From the NCBI GenBank assembly GCA_049322335.1, contig JBMORL010000099.1:1-8028 (forward strand): a stretch of DNA of 8,028 bases. Reading direction: 5' to 3'. Each line of letters begins with the position of its first letter. The stretch's first letter is position 1. A program made the position numbers and the translations under genes. The notes below the pieces were generated by a model. That model saw only the letters and a program-made list of their open reading frames with translations, was not told where the DNA came from and ran no database searches. Positions 1-6,412 of this stretch are shown here, in pieces. This DNA is from JBMORL01 sp049322335. GTDB taxonomy: Bacteria; Bacteroidota; Bacteroidia; Flavobacteriales_D; UBA2798.

Positions 1-482
1 GCTTTTGTTTTTCCCGAGTTAGCATCCGAACCGGAGCCGGGTTCTGTTAAACAATAAGCTGCTTTCCACTCACCGGAAGCGAGTTTGGGAATATATTTTT
101 GTTTTTGTTCAGCGTTTCCGTAATAGAGAATGGGAAGTGTTCCAATTCCCACGTGTGCAGCCAGGGCAACGGCAAACGAATGTCCGGCACCCGTTATCTC
201 AGTGGTTAGCATTCCGGTGACAAAATCTTTTCCAAACCCGCCATATTCTTCGGGAATGGTGATGCCGAGTAATCCCAGTGCGGCTGCTTTGTCGAGCAGT
301 GAAGGCATTAATCCTTCTTCCATCGCGTCAATGCGGTCGAGGTGGGGAAAAACTTCCTGCTCCAGGAAGTCGCGGCAGGTTTGTGCGATCATGCGTTGTT
401 CTTCGTTCCATTCTTCGGCAATAAAAATGGATTGCGCTTCGGTTTCTTTCACGAGGAATTCTCCTCCTTTTAAAGTGTTCAT
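1..482 (-). CDS. fadE: Acyl-CoA dehydrogenase, FadE type (5' part, runs off left edge)
   Basis: The first 160 codons of an acyl-CoA dehydrogenase are present; the gene continues past base 1. It is expected to oxidise acyl-CoA to trans-2-enoyl-CoA with FAD, the first step of beta-oxidation, passing electrons to ETF. Visible are the N-terminal KGGEFL motif (residues 5-10), which I recall from Bacillus FadE/YusJ-type enzymes, the helical N-terminal domain, the IPEEYGG motif (76-82) and the family signature YCLTEPGSGSDA (143-154) that binds flavin and substrate. I chose ATG 480-482 because it keeps KGGEFL. An internal GTG eleven codons in follows an AGGAGG-like stretch, but that stretch encodes KGGE, and starting there would remove the motif. 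The start codon directly abuts the heptad repeat array, so its leader is repeat DNA. It lies downstream of fadA in the same direction. Full-length members are about 590-600 residues. The substrate chain length is not readable. Confidence 0.93.
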   Translation of the reverse strand, partial: MNTLKGGEFLVKETEAQSIFIAEEWNEEQRMIAQTCRDFLEQEVFPHLDRIDAMEEGLMPSLLDKAAALGLLGITIPEEYGGFGKDFVTGMLTTEITGAGHSFAVALAAHVGIGTLPILYYGNAEQKQKYIPKLASGEWKAAYCLTEPGSGSDANSGKTK

Positions 483-557
483 AGTAGTGAGATTTGAGTA
501 GTGAGATGTGAGTATTGAGATATGGTTATTGAATATTGATACATGAGTATTGAGAGC
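483..557. repeat. Degenerate heptad array TGAGNNN, left arm (10 units)
   Basis: From 488 to 557 the sequence divides exactly into ten 7-nt units. Seven start with TGAG (488, 495, 502, 509, 516, 544, 551). The three units in between start TGGT, TGAA and TGAT (523, 530, 537). The last three bases of each unit vary (ATT, TAG, ATG, TAT, ATA and so on). The array occupies nearly the whole gap between the four-helix-bundle stop codon (562-564) and the fadE start codon (480-482). Bases 483-498 match 1001-1016 exactly as an inverted repeat of 16 bp, and 493-507 match 1006-1020 over 15 bp. In the transcribed (minus) direction it reads as CTCA heptads ending right at the fadE ATG. Its function is unknown to me. 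Confidence 0.85.
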
Positions 558-561
558 TTGG

Positions 562-930
562 TTAATTATTTTTTAACATGGCTAATAAACTTTCCTGTAG
601 TTTGTAATTCATTTTTTGTAATTCTATTAGTTCTTTCAGGAGTGGTTCGAGAGTTGGAGTATCCATCATATCAAGTCTGTTGGAAACAATAAGTTGGGTC
701 TGTAATTCATAAGACGATCCATTTGAAATTCCAAGAAAATGAGTGAATTCTTTGTTTGAATTTCTTCCTGCCCCCTCAGCTATATTCGATGGAATCGACA
801 CTGCGGATCTTCGTATTTGTGAAGTTAGTCCATATTTTTCTTCCACGGGAAAATTTGCCGTTGCTTTGTATACTTCAGTAGTCAGATCAATTGCTTTATT
901 CCAGATTTTCAGTTCATTTAAATTGTGCAT
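562..930 (-). CDS. Four-helix-bundle protein (S23/IVS-type, Avd-like fold)
   Basis: This 122-residue protein belongs to the four helix bundle family named after the S23 protein encoded in 23S rRNA intervening sequences (TIGR02436 type). The hallmark SIPSNIAEG is at residues 45-53, preceded by the conserved YGLTSQIRRS (33-42). Further helices cover about 60-85 (including ELQTQL) and 95-118. The length is normal for the family. Members are basic, often multi-copy, and resemble the Avd accessory protein of diversity-generating retroelements, but their cellular role is not established and no reverse transcriptase is visible here. It lies inside a fad operon between fadA and fadE, where it has no metabolic reason to be, and is bracketed by inverted heptad arrays. 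I infer an inserted unit rather than a native operon member. No clear TAnnTTTG promoter is seen before the ATG at 928-930, so it may be read from the operon. Confidence 0.92.
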   Translation of the reverse strand: MHNLNELKIWNKAIDLTTEVYKATANFPVEEKYGLTSQIRRSAVSIPSNIAEGAGRNSNKEFTHFLGISNGSSYELQTQLIVSNRLDMMDTPTLEPLLKELIELQKMNYKLQESLLAMLKNN

Positions 931-986
931 TTTGTCGTTGTTTTAAAATTTTACAGTTATTTGTTTTTCATTTATTTTTTTCATGT
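931..986. other. AT-rich leader of the four-helix-bundle gene
   Basis: These 56 bases between the right heptad array and the start codon are very AT-rich, with a run of T at 974-981 on the plus strand. No Bacteroidota-type -7 element (TAnnTTTG) in the minus direction and no purine-rich ribosome site were found. This spacer has no equivalent on the left side, where the array begins five bases after the stop codon. Confidence 0.5.
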
Positions 987-1021
987 CTCAATACTCATAT
1001 CTCAAATCTCACTACTCAAAG
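987..1021. repeat. Degenerate heptad array CTCANNN (TGAG family), right arm (5 units)
   Basis: Five consecutive 7-nt units start with CTCA at 987, 994, 1001, 1008 and 1015. On the minus strand these are units ending in TGAG, that is, the left array in inverted orientation. Exact matches to the left arm are 1001-1016 with 483-498 (16 bp), 1006-1020 with 493-507 (15 bp) and 986-997 with 509-520 (12 bp). The TGA stop codon of fadA (1018-1016) lies inside the last unit, so the array begins at the very end of the thiolase gene. Confidence 0.83.
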
Positions 1022-2191
1022 CATCTCAAAAATCCCAGCCGCTCCCTGGCCAGTTCCTACACACATGGTTACCATTCCGTATTTTTTATTTCTTCTTTTC
1101 AGCTCGTTGAATAATTGTACACTTAGTTTTGCACCGCTGCAGCCAAGAGGATGCCCGAGGGCGATGGCACCACCGTTTACATTTACTAATGAAGGATCAA
1201 TTCCCAGTTCACGCACTACTGCCAGTGATTGCGAGGCAAAAGCTTCATTAAGTTCAAAGAGATCAATCTGGTTTTGTTTCATTCCCGCAATAGCTAACGC
1301 TTTTGGGATTGCCGCAACTGGACCTATTCCCATAATTCTCGGTGGAACGCCTGCCGCAGCAAAAGAAACCAGTCGTGCGATGGGAGTGAGGTGATGTTCT
1401 TTCATGAATTTTTCGCTTACTACCATTACAAAAGCTGCTCCGTCACTGGTTTGCGAAGAATTTCCGGCTGTCACCGAACCTGTAGCAGAAAATACGGGTT
1501 TTAATCCTGCCAATGCTTCTACAGATGTATCCGCGCGAGGCCCTTCATCGGTATCGACTATGTATTCTTTGGTTTTCTTTTTCCCGTTTTCGTCAACGTA
1601 ATTTTCAGAAATTTTTATGGGAACAATTTCATCTTTGAATTTCCCTTCTTTAATAGCTTTAATAGCTTTCTGGTGCGACTCGTAACCAAATTTATCCTGG
1701 TCTTCGCGCGACACTTTATATTCCTTCGCTACTGCCTCGGCCGTTAGTCCCATGCCCCAATACCAGTCGGGATGTTCTTTCGAAATTTTTGCATTGGGCA
1801 CCACGCGCCATCCTCCCATGGGAATAAGGCTCATGGATTCCGCTCCACCGGCAATGATGCAATCAGCCATTCCCGAATTTATTTTTGCGGAGGCGATAGC
1901 AATCGTTTCCAATCCGGATGCACAGTAACGGTTTACGGTCATTCCCGGAACTTTTTCGGTGTTCAGTCCCATAAGGGAAATGAAACGAGCCATATTCAAT
2001 CCCTGTTCCGATTCGGGCATGGCGTTTCCTACGATCACATCATCAATGCGGTCTTTATCAATTTGCGGAAGCGTGCTCATCATGTGCTGAATAACAGCAG
2101 CGCCCAAATCATCGGGACGTGTAAAACGAAATCCACCACGGGTGGCTTTTCCTACTGCGGTACGGTGGGCTGATACTATAAATGCTTTCAT
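1016..2191 (-). CDS. fadA: Acetyl-CoA C-acyltransferase (3-ketoacyl-CoA thiolase)
   Basis: A complete 391-residue thiolase, the usual length for the family. It should cleave 3-ketoacyl-CoA with CoA to acetyl-CoA and a shortened acyl-CoA, the last beta-oxidation step, in the cytoplasm. The nucleophile Cys90 is in NRYCASG (87-93). GGAESMS (115-121) follows the N-terminal core. NEAFA (315-319), His347 in GHPLG (346-350) and the acid/base Cys377 in CVGTGQG (377-383) complete the active site. CVGTG replaces the more common CxGGG. It lies 106 bases after fadN on the same strand, across a large palindrome, and its stop codon overlaps the heptad array. Together with fadN upstream and fadE downstream this matches the Bacillus fadNAE order, so a degradative role is favoured over a biosynthetic acetoacetyl-CoA thiolase, although sequence alone cannot exclude broad use. 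Confidence 0.95.
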   Translation of the reverse strand: MKAFIVSAHRTAVGKATRGGFRFTRPDDLGAAVIQHMMSTLPQIDKDRIDDVIVGNAMPESEQGLNMARFISLMGLNTEKVPGMTVNRYCASGLETIAIASAKINSGMADCIIAGGAESMSLIPMGGWRVVPNAKISKEHPDWYWGMGLTAEAVAKEYKVSREDQDKFGYESHQKAIKAIKEGKFKDEIVPIKISENYVDENGKKKTKEYIVDTDEGPRADTSVEALAGLKPVFSATGSVTAGNSSQTSDGAAFVMVVSEKFMKEHHLTPIARLVSFAAAGVPPRIMGIGPVAAIPKALAIAGMKQNQIDLFELNEAFASQSLAVVRELGIDPSLVNVNGGAIALGHPLGCSGAKLSVQLFNELKRRNKKYGMVTMCVGTGQGAAGIFEML

Positions 2192-2217
2192 CTTATTTGG
2201 TTTTCTGTTGTTAATTC

Positions 2218-2295
2218 TTCTGCGTCAATCTGCGTGATCTGCGGGAAAAAATTACGGGAGGATGTTTCCCGCAGATTTCGCTGATTAGCGCAGAT
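2218..2295. repeat. Long palindrome of TCTGCG units between fadN and fadA
   Basis: Two 31-base arms, 2218-2248 and 2265-2295, are inverted copies with 25 of 31 positions matching. The innermost 12 bp (ATCTGCGGGAAA at 2237-2248 against 2265-2276) is perfect, and the loop is 16 bases (2249-2264). Each arm holds three TCTGCG-like units at roughly 9-10-base spacing (2220, 2229 and 2238 in the left arm). The right arm ends two bases from the fadN stop codon (2300-2298). It resembles the TCTGCGTAA/TCTGCGGGAAA interspersed repeats I recall from Bacteroidota and other genomes. In the operon mRNA it would form a strong stem-loop. There is no T run on the minus-strand 3' side of the hairpin, so a processing, mRNA-stability or attenuation role is more likely than full termination. 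Confidence 0.8.
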
Positions 2296-2297
2296 TT

Positions 2298-4700
2298 TTA
2301 ATTTCTTAAAATTTTACCTCCTGTTAAAATGCTCTGCATTCTTTCCAAAGTCTTCTTCTCACCGCAAAGTGAAAGAAAAGCTTCTCTTTCCAAATCCAAA
2401 AGATATTGTTCATTTACCAAAGAGGGTTGCGAAATATCTCCACCGGCAAGAACATAACCGAGTTTTTCGGAGATCTTGCGGTCGTGATCGGAGATGTAAT
2501 TGCCGCTCATCATCGAGTTAGCGCCTACATAAACGATTCCCATTGCCGAATTTCCGAGTATGCGGATGTCTTTTCTTTCCACGGGTTTCGTATATCCCTT
2601 CTCCGATAGTTCGATGCAGGCTTCTTTAGCGTATTGCAACTGGTGCGCGCGTGAAACAATTACTTCATCGGTGCCATAGCGCAGGTAACCGAGTTCAAAA
2701 GCTTCCTGTGCAGAGAGAGAAACTTTGGCTTGTCCGATGGTGAGAAAACGATTACGGAACTGGTTGAGTTCAACATCGCCTTCTTTCAGTTCATCGCTGA
2801 GGCGCAATGCAAATTCTTTTGTTCCACCGCCACCGGGAATAACGCCAACGCCAAATTCAACTAATCCCATATAGGTTTCAGCGTGGGCAATTACTTTGTC
2901 GGCATGCAGACACATTTCACATCCACCGCCCAGAGCCAATCCATGCGGAGCAATGACAACGGGAATGGAAGAGTAGCGAACGCGCATCATGGTATTCTGG
3001 AAAGCGCGGATAGCAAAATTCAGTTCATCCCATTCCTGTTCGGCTGCAAGCATAAATACCATTCCGAGGTTGGCGCCTGCAGAAAAATTTTCTCCTTCGT
3101 TGCTGATCACCAGTCCGCGGTAATTGTTTTCGGCAAGATCGATAGCTTTGTTTAATCCTTCTATCACTTCACCGCCAATGGTATTCATTTTGGTGTGGAA
3201 TTCAAGATTAATGATTCCGTCACCGAGATCAATGATGGTTGTACCCGAATTTTTCCAAATGGTTTTCGAAGAACGGATATTGGAAAGTACCAATGTGTTT
3301 TCCGTTCCGGGAATGGTTTTATAGGATTTGGAATTTACATCATAGAATTTACGTTGTCCGTTTTCTATTTTATAGAAGGAAGCATTTTTCGAGGCAATCA
3401 TTTCATTGATCCACGGAGCAACGGAAATATTCAGAGATTTCATTACTTCCAGTCCTTTTTCAATTCCGATAGCATCCCAGCATTCAAACGGGCCTAATCC
3501 CCAGCCAAAACCGGCACGCATAGCGTCATCTATTTTGTAGATCTCATCCGAAATTTCGGGAACGCGGAAGGAAACGTAGCTGAACAATCCTGAAAAACCT
3601 TCGCGGTAAAATTCACCGGCTTTGTCTTTTCCAGAAAATAATACAGGCATGCGTTGCACAAGATCATCTATATTTTTGGTGAGCTCGAGGGTAGCGTATT
3701 TTGTTTTTTGCTGTGGTTTGTATTCGAGCGTATTCAGGTCTAACGATAGAATTTCGCTTTTTCCATCGGGAGTTTTAATTTTTTTGTAGAAGCCCTGTTT
3801 GGTTTTGTCGCCCCACCATTTGTTTTCGTTCATTTTGGCCACGTAATCGGGCAAGGCAAAAACGGCATTCGCTTCGTCTTTGGGACAGTTTGTCCGCACA
3901 CCGTTAGCTACGTGAATAAGCGTATCGAGTCCCACCACATCGCAGGTTCGGAAAGTGGCCGACTTCGGCCTTCCGAGAACCGGGCCGGTGAGTTTGTCGA
4001 CATCTTCTACCGACAGATTTAATTTTTTCACCAAATGGAAAAGTGCCATAATGGAATAAACGCCCACGCGGTTGGCGATGAAAGCGGGAGTATCTTTACA
4101 GAACACGGTTACTTTTCCGAGATGACGCGAACCATATTCCATCACGAAATCGATAATGGAAGGATCGGTGGAAGGAGTAGGAATGATTTCCAGTAATTTC
4201 AGGTAGCGTGGTGGATTGAAAAAGTGCGAACCGAAAAAATGTTTTTTAAAATCATCACTTCTCCCGTCAAGCATCATGTGCAGGGGAATTCCCGAAGTGT
4301 TGGTGGAAATTAAAGTTCCCGGTTTTCGGTATTTTTCTACATTGTCGAACACCTGTTTTTTAATATCAAGCCTTTCAACTACAGCTTCTATCACCCAGTC
4401 GCAGGAAGTTATTTTCGTCATATCATCGGTAAAATTTCCCAATGAGATGCGTGAAATAAATTTTTTGGAGTAGATGGGTGAGGGATTTGTTTTCAGTGTA
4501 TTCTGAAAAGCGGCATTCACGATGCGGTTACGCACGTTTTTATTTTCTAACGTCAACCCCTTTGCCTGTTCTTCGGGTAAAAGTTCAAAAGGGACAATGT
4601 CAAGCAGGAGTACTTCGCACCCGATGTTGGCAAAATGGCAGGCGATCCGGGATCCCATGATTCCCGAACCCAGCACAGCGATTTTTTTAATTCTTCTCAT
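2298..4700 (-). CDS. fadN: 3-hydroxyacyl-CoA dehydrogenase / enoyl-CoA hydratase, FadN type
   Basis: An 800-residue bifunctional enzyme with the dehydrogenase first and the hydratase last, as in Bacillus FadN (YusL) and the reverse of E. coli FadB. The NAD-binding Rossmann motif GSGIMG is at 11-16. The dehydrogenase active site shows His159 in HFFNP (159-163) and Glu171, spaced as in known HADH enzymes, with FIANR (207-211). A second dehydrogenase-type region follows at about 380-430 (GFGWGLGPFECWDAIG). The crotonase domain covers roughly 480-700: oxyanion loop FSAGANL (539-545), then GGGCE with Glu595, and VEFGVGVIPGGGG (614-626) with Glu615. Both catalytic glutamates are present, so hydratase activity is expected. 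It converts enoyl-CoA through 3-hydroxyacyl-CoA to 3-ketoacyl-CoA for FadA. Its ATG is three bases after the marR stop codon, indicating co-transcription and probably coupled translation. Confidence 0.96.
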   Translation of the reverse strand: MRRIKKIAVLGSGIMGSRIACHFANIGCEVLLLDIVPFELLPEEQAKGLTLENKNVRNRIVNAAFQNTLKTNPSPIYSKKFISRISLGNFTDDMTKITSCDWVIEAVVERLDIKKQVFDNVEKYRKPGTLISTNTSGIPLHMMLDGRSDDFKKHFFGSHFFNPPRYLKLLEIIPTPSTDPSIIDFVMEYGSRHLGKVTVFCKDTPAFIANRVGVYSIMALFHLVKKLNLSVEDVDKLTGPVLGRPKSATFRTCDVVGLDTLIHVANGVRTNCPKDEANAVFALPDYVAKMNENKWWGDKTKQGFYKKIKTPDGKSEILSLDLNTLEYKPQQKTKYATLELTKNIDDLVQRMPVLFSGKDKAGEFYREGFSGLFSYVSFRVPEISDEIYKIDDAMRAGFGWGLGPFECWDAIGIEKGLEVMKSLNISVAPWINEMIASKNASFYKIENGQRKFYDVNSKSYKTIPGTENTLVLSNIRSSKTIWKNSGTTIIDLGDGIINLEFHTKMNTIGGEVIEGLNKAIDLAENNYRGLVISNEGENFSAGANLGMVFMLAAEQEWDELNFAIRAFQNTMMRVRYSSIPVVIAPHGLALGGGCEMCLHADKVIAHAETYMGLVEFGVGVIPGGGGTKEFALRLSDELKEGDVELNQFRNRFLTIGQAKVSLSAQEAFELGYLRYGTDEVIVSRAHQLQYAKEACIELSEKGYTKPVERKDIRILGNSAMGIVYVGANSMMSGNYISDHDRKISEKLGYVLAGGDISQPSLVNEQYLLDLEREAFLSLCGEKKTLERMQSILTGGKILRN

Positions 4701-4703
4701 ATC

Positions 4704-5153
4704 CTAAATATTGAAAATTTCTTCTTTGGTTTTTTCTTTCAGTAGTTTGTTGATGGAGTCGATCACTTCAAAGAATGTATTCAGTTTTCCTTTTGGAATT
4801 TGTTCCTGGATATATTCATTAAAACGGATCACCGCTTTTTTCGACAGTTCACGTTTTTTCTTTCCCACTTCGGTGAGATAAATACGTACCATTCTTTTAT
4901 CGCGTTTATCGGCTTTGCGGTAAATGAGCCCTGCTTCTTCAATGCTGGCCAGTGTGCGCGTTAAACTGCGGGGTTCCATTCCCATTTTCGGCCCCAGTTT
5001 GGTAGAAGGAGTCCCTTCCTTCAGATCGATATTCAGCAATAAAAAAGCAGTAGATACAGTGAGGTCGTATTTTTCGGCTGTATCGTTATAGAGCCGTGCA
5101 ATGCTGTGCCATGCCCAGCGGATGTGGAAGTCGATGGTTTCTTCAGGTTTCAT
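4704..5153 (-). CDS. MarR-family transcriptional regulator of the fad operon
   Basis: A 149-residue winged helix-turn-helix protein of normal MarR length. Residues 48-75 form the recognition part (TPSTKLGPKMG, then PRSLTRTLASIEEAGL), followed by the basic wing ADKRDKRMVRIYLT (81-94), which matches the family D-x-R-D-x-R...LT pattern. N- and C-terminal helices (about 5-35 and 105-145) would form the dimer. It is the first gene of the beta-oxidation operon and its stop codon is three bases from fadN, so it very likely controls this operon and itself. Some MarR proteins bind acyl-CoA (FabT is a known lipid example), so an acyl-CoA ligand is a reasonable inference but is not shown. A candidate operator lies immediately upstream (5157-5168). 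Confidence 0.92.
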   Translation of the reverse strand: MKPEETIDFHIRWAWHSIARLYNDTAEKYDLTVSTAFLLLNIDLKEGTPSTKLGPKMGMEPRSLTRTLASIEEAGLIYRKADKRDKRMVRIYLTEVGKKKRELSKKAVIRFNEYIQEQIPKGKLNTFFEVIDSINKLLKEKTKEEIFNI

Positions 5154-5156
5154 GCT

Positions 5157-5168
5157 TCGAATATACGA
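5157..5168. promoter_or_regulatory. Candidate MarR operator before the regulator gene
   Basis: TCGAATATACGA is an imperfect palindrome (TCG...CGA arms, 10 of 12 positions symmetric) three bases upstream of the marR start codon. AATATAC recurs nearby (5160-5166 and 5170-5176), giving a short direct repeat about one DNA turn apart. The 52-base gap from the alkC stop is the only place for an operon-proximal control site. A weak TATATTTT, resembling TAnnTTTG, lies in the same gap on the minus strand. The operator assignment is inference from position and symmetry. Confidence 0.3.
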
Positions 5169-5205
5169 AAAATATACTCTGCACGCATACTTTAATGAAA
5201 AAAAA

Positions 5206-6288
5206 TTATTGCAGCTTAAAAACCGCGTGGATCAGGGGAATACCATTGACGAGGATGGTAAGCCGGTGCTCACCGGGATAATGCTGTCGGGTAGTGAGAT
5301 TAGCGAAGGAATGTTTTTTGGAGAGGGAAATGATCTCTCCCGGAAGCAGTTCGGCCTGGCGGAGGTGGAATATCTTTCGGGAGAGTTTTTGTCCTTTTTT
5401 CACAAAGTCGATGGCATATTCAATCCGGGCTTTTTGTTTTTTTTGGGAAGATGAAACCAATGTAAAGGAAAAGTGGAAAAATCCGCCAATTTTCACTTTT
5501 TTGGAAGAGAGCTGCAAACGATCAGCTTTAAATTCAGCTTTATGTGAGATGCCCATCAGCGAAAGGGCTTTCGGGTTTCCTTTTTTTAGCAGTGTACGGC
5601 AGGCATGTTTGATCACCCAATCGGTATGAGGGTGAACATTTTTCCATTTTTTGCAGGTTTCAAGCACCAGTTCAGGATGATCTTTTGAAATATCGTTCAG
5701 GTTGTTGGCTACGCTGCGGTAAACATAATCTTCCTTATCGGCTTTTAATGTTTCGATAATAGGCAGAATGGGCGAGGGGTCTTTTTTGAGTGCGGGAATA
5801 GCCATGGCCCAGGGCAAACGCGGACGGCAACCTTCGCTCGACAACCTGCGGATATGATGGTTATTATTTTTGCTCCATTCATACATTTTTTTCATTGTAC
5901 GTTCCTGGTCGCGGATCAAAAACGGGCGTATGGCAAATTCACCGGTGGAATATTTTGTAAAATGTTCGAGGGCTTTCAATGATGTATCAAAATCATTCAT
6001 GCCAAAAACTTCCACAAAATCGGGAAAAACAAAACCATGTAATGAATTAAATTCCGCAGAAGGAACGTAAAGTCCTTTTACTTTTTGTGCATAATTGCCT
6101 TCGATGTGCCGATCCATCATCAGCGAAATATGCCGGATACGTTGTTTTAATTCCAGCTGTTCCCAGTCTTTAAACAATACATCTTTACTGAATTCTTTTT
6201 CATGAAAAGAAGGAAATTGTTTTTTCAGGGAAACAGAAAGCTTCTTAATGAAGCCGGGGTTAAATATGTTTTTAAGCGGTTCGGGCAT
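5206..6288 (-). CDS. alkC: DNA alkylation repair glycosylase, AlkC type with C-terminal Ig-like domain
   Basis: A 360-residue protein that I recognise as AlkC (COG4335 type), a base-excision DNA glycosylase built of helical HEAT-like repeats that removes cationic alkylated bases without flipping them out. The helical part covers about 1-250. It contains TGEFAIRPFL (115-124), whose Glu117 sits in the conserved EFAIRPF motif thought to carry the catalytic acid, and RRLSSEGCRPRLPWA (147-161). Repeated helices of the type EDYVYRSVANNLNDISKDHPE follow (from 186). Residues about 258-360 are strand-rich (KVKIGGFFHFSFTLVSS, then RLTILVNG) and fit the Ig-like domain found in one AlkC subgroup. It ends 52 bases before marR on the same strand. 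I see no terminator between them, so some read-through is possible, but the function is unrelated to beta-oxidation. No promoter was recognised in its repeat-rich leader. Confidence 0.88.
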   Translation of the reverse strand: MPEPLKNIFNPGFIKKLSVSLKKQFPSFHEKEFSKDVLFKDWEQLELKQRIRHISLMMDRHIEGNYAQKVKGLYVPSAEFNSLHGFVFPDFVEVFGMNDFDTSLKALEHFTKYSTGEFAIRPFLIRDQERTMKKMYEWSKNNNHHIRRLSSEGCRPRLPWAMAIPALKKDPSPILPIIETLKADKEDYVYRSVANNLNDISKDHPELVLETCKKWKNVHPHTDWVIKHACRTLLKKGNPKALSLMGISHKAEFKADRLQLSSKKVKIGGFFHFSFTLVSSSQKKQKARIEYAIDFVKKGQKLSRKIFHLRQAELLPGEIISLSKKHSFANLTTRQHYPGEHRLTILVNGIPLIHAVFKLQ

Positions 6289-6296
6289 GGGGAGGT

Positions 6297-6341
6297 AAAG
6301 TTAAAAGTTATAAAGTTGAAAGTTGTAAAGTTGAAGGTTAA
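6297..6341. repeat. 15-bp tandem repeat, three copies, in the alkC leader
   Basis: Three consecutive 15-base units fill 6297-6311, 6312-6326 and 6327-6341: AAAGTTAAAAGTTAT, AAAGTTGAAAGTTGT and AAAGTTGAAGGTTAA. Each is itself a doubled AAAGTT half-unit with alternating 7- and 8-base spacing. The array starts nine bases from the alkC start codon (6288), so it would be in the 5' leader of that mRNA, reading AACTTT on the transcript. Similar AAAGTTGAAAGTT repeats are, from memory, common between genes in Bacteroidota. Confidence 0.8.
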
Positions 6342-6412
6342 ATGTTTCGACAAGGGGGGCGAGTCGCCAATGCACATTATTTGCAGTATGCGTTTATGAT
6401 ATTTTGGGTGAA

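Noticed and set aside
450..470. GTG start of fadE after an AGGAGG-like sequence
   Set aside because: The purine stretch encodes the conserved KGGEF motif, and Bacteroidota make little use of Shine-Dalgarno sites; the ATG at 480-482 is preferred.
130..501. 123-codon open frame on the plus strand
   Set aside because: It lies opposite the fadE coding sequence, whose protein has clear acyl-CoA dehydrogenase motifs; the plus-strand product is Ser/Pro-rich with no recognisable domain.
483..1021. CRISPR array or diversity-generating retroelement
   Set aside because: Units are 7 nt without spacers, and there is no cas gene, reverse transcriptase or template/variable repeat pair, although the protein has an Avd-like fold.
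1015..1028. Extra heptad unit inside the end of fadA (TGAGATG on the minus strand)
   Set aside because: It is 10, not 7, bases out of phase from the next TGAG and encodes the normal thiolase C-terminus, so it is probably chance.
891..1394. 167-codon open frame on the plus strand
   Set aside because: Antisense to the thiolase C-terminus and across the heptad array; composition typical of a shadow frame.
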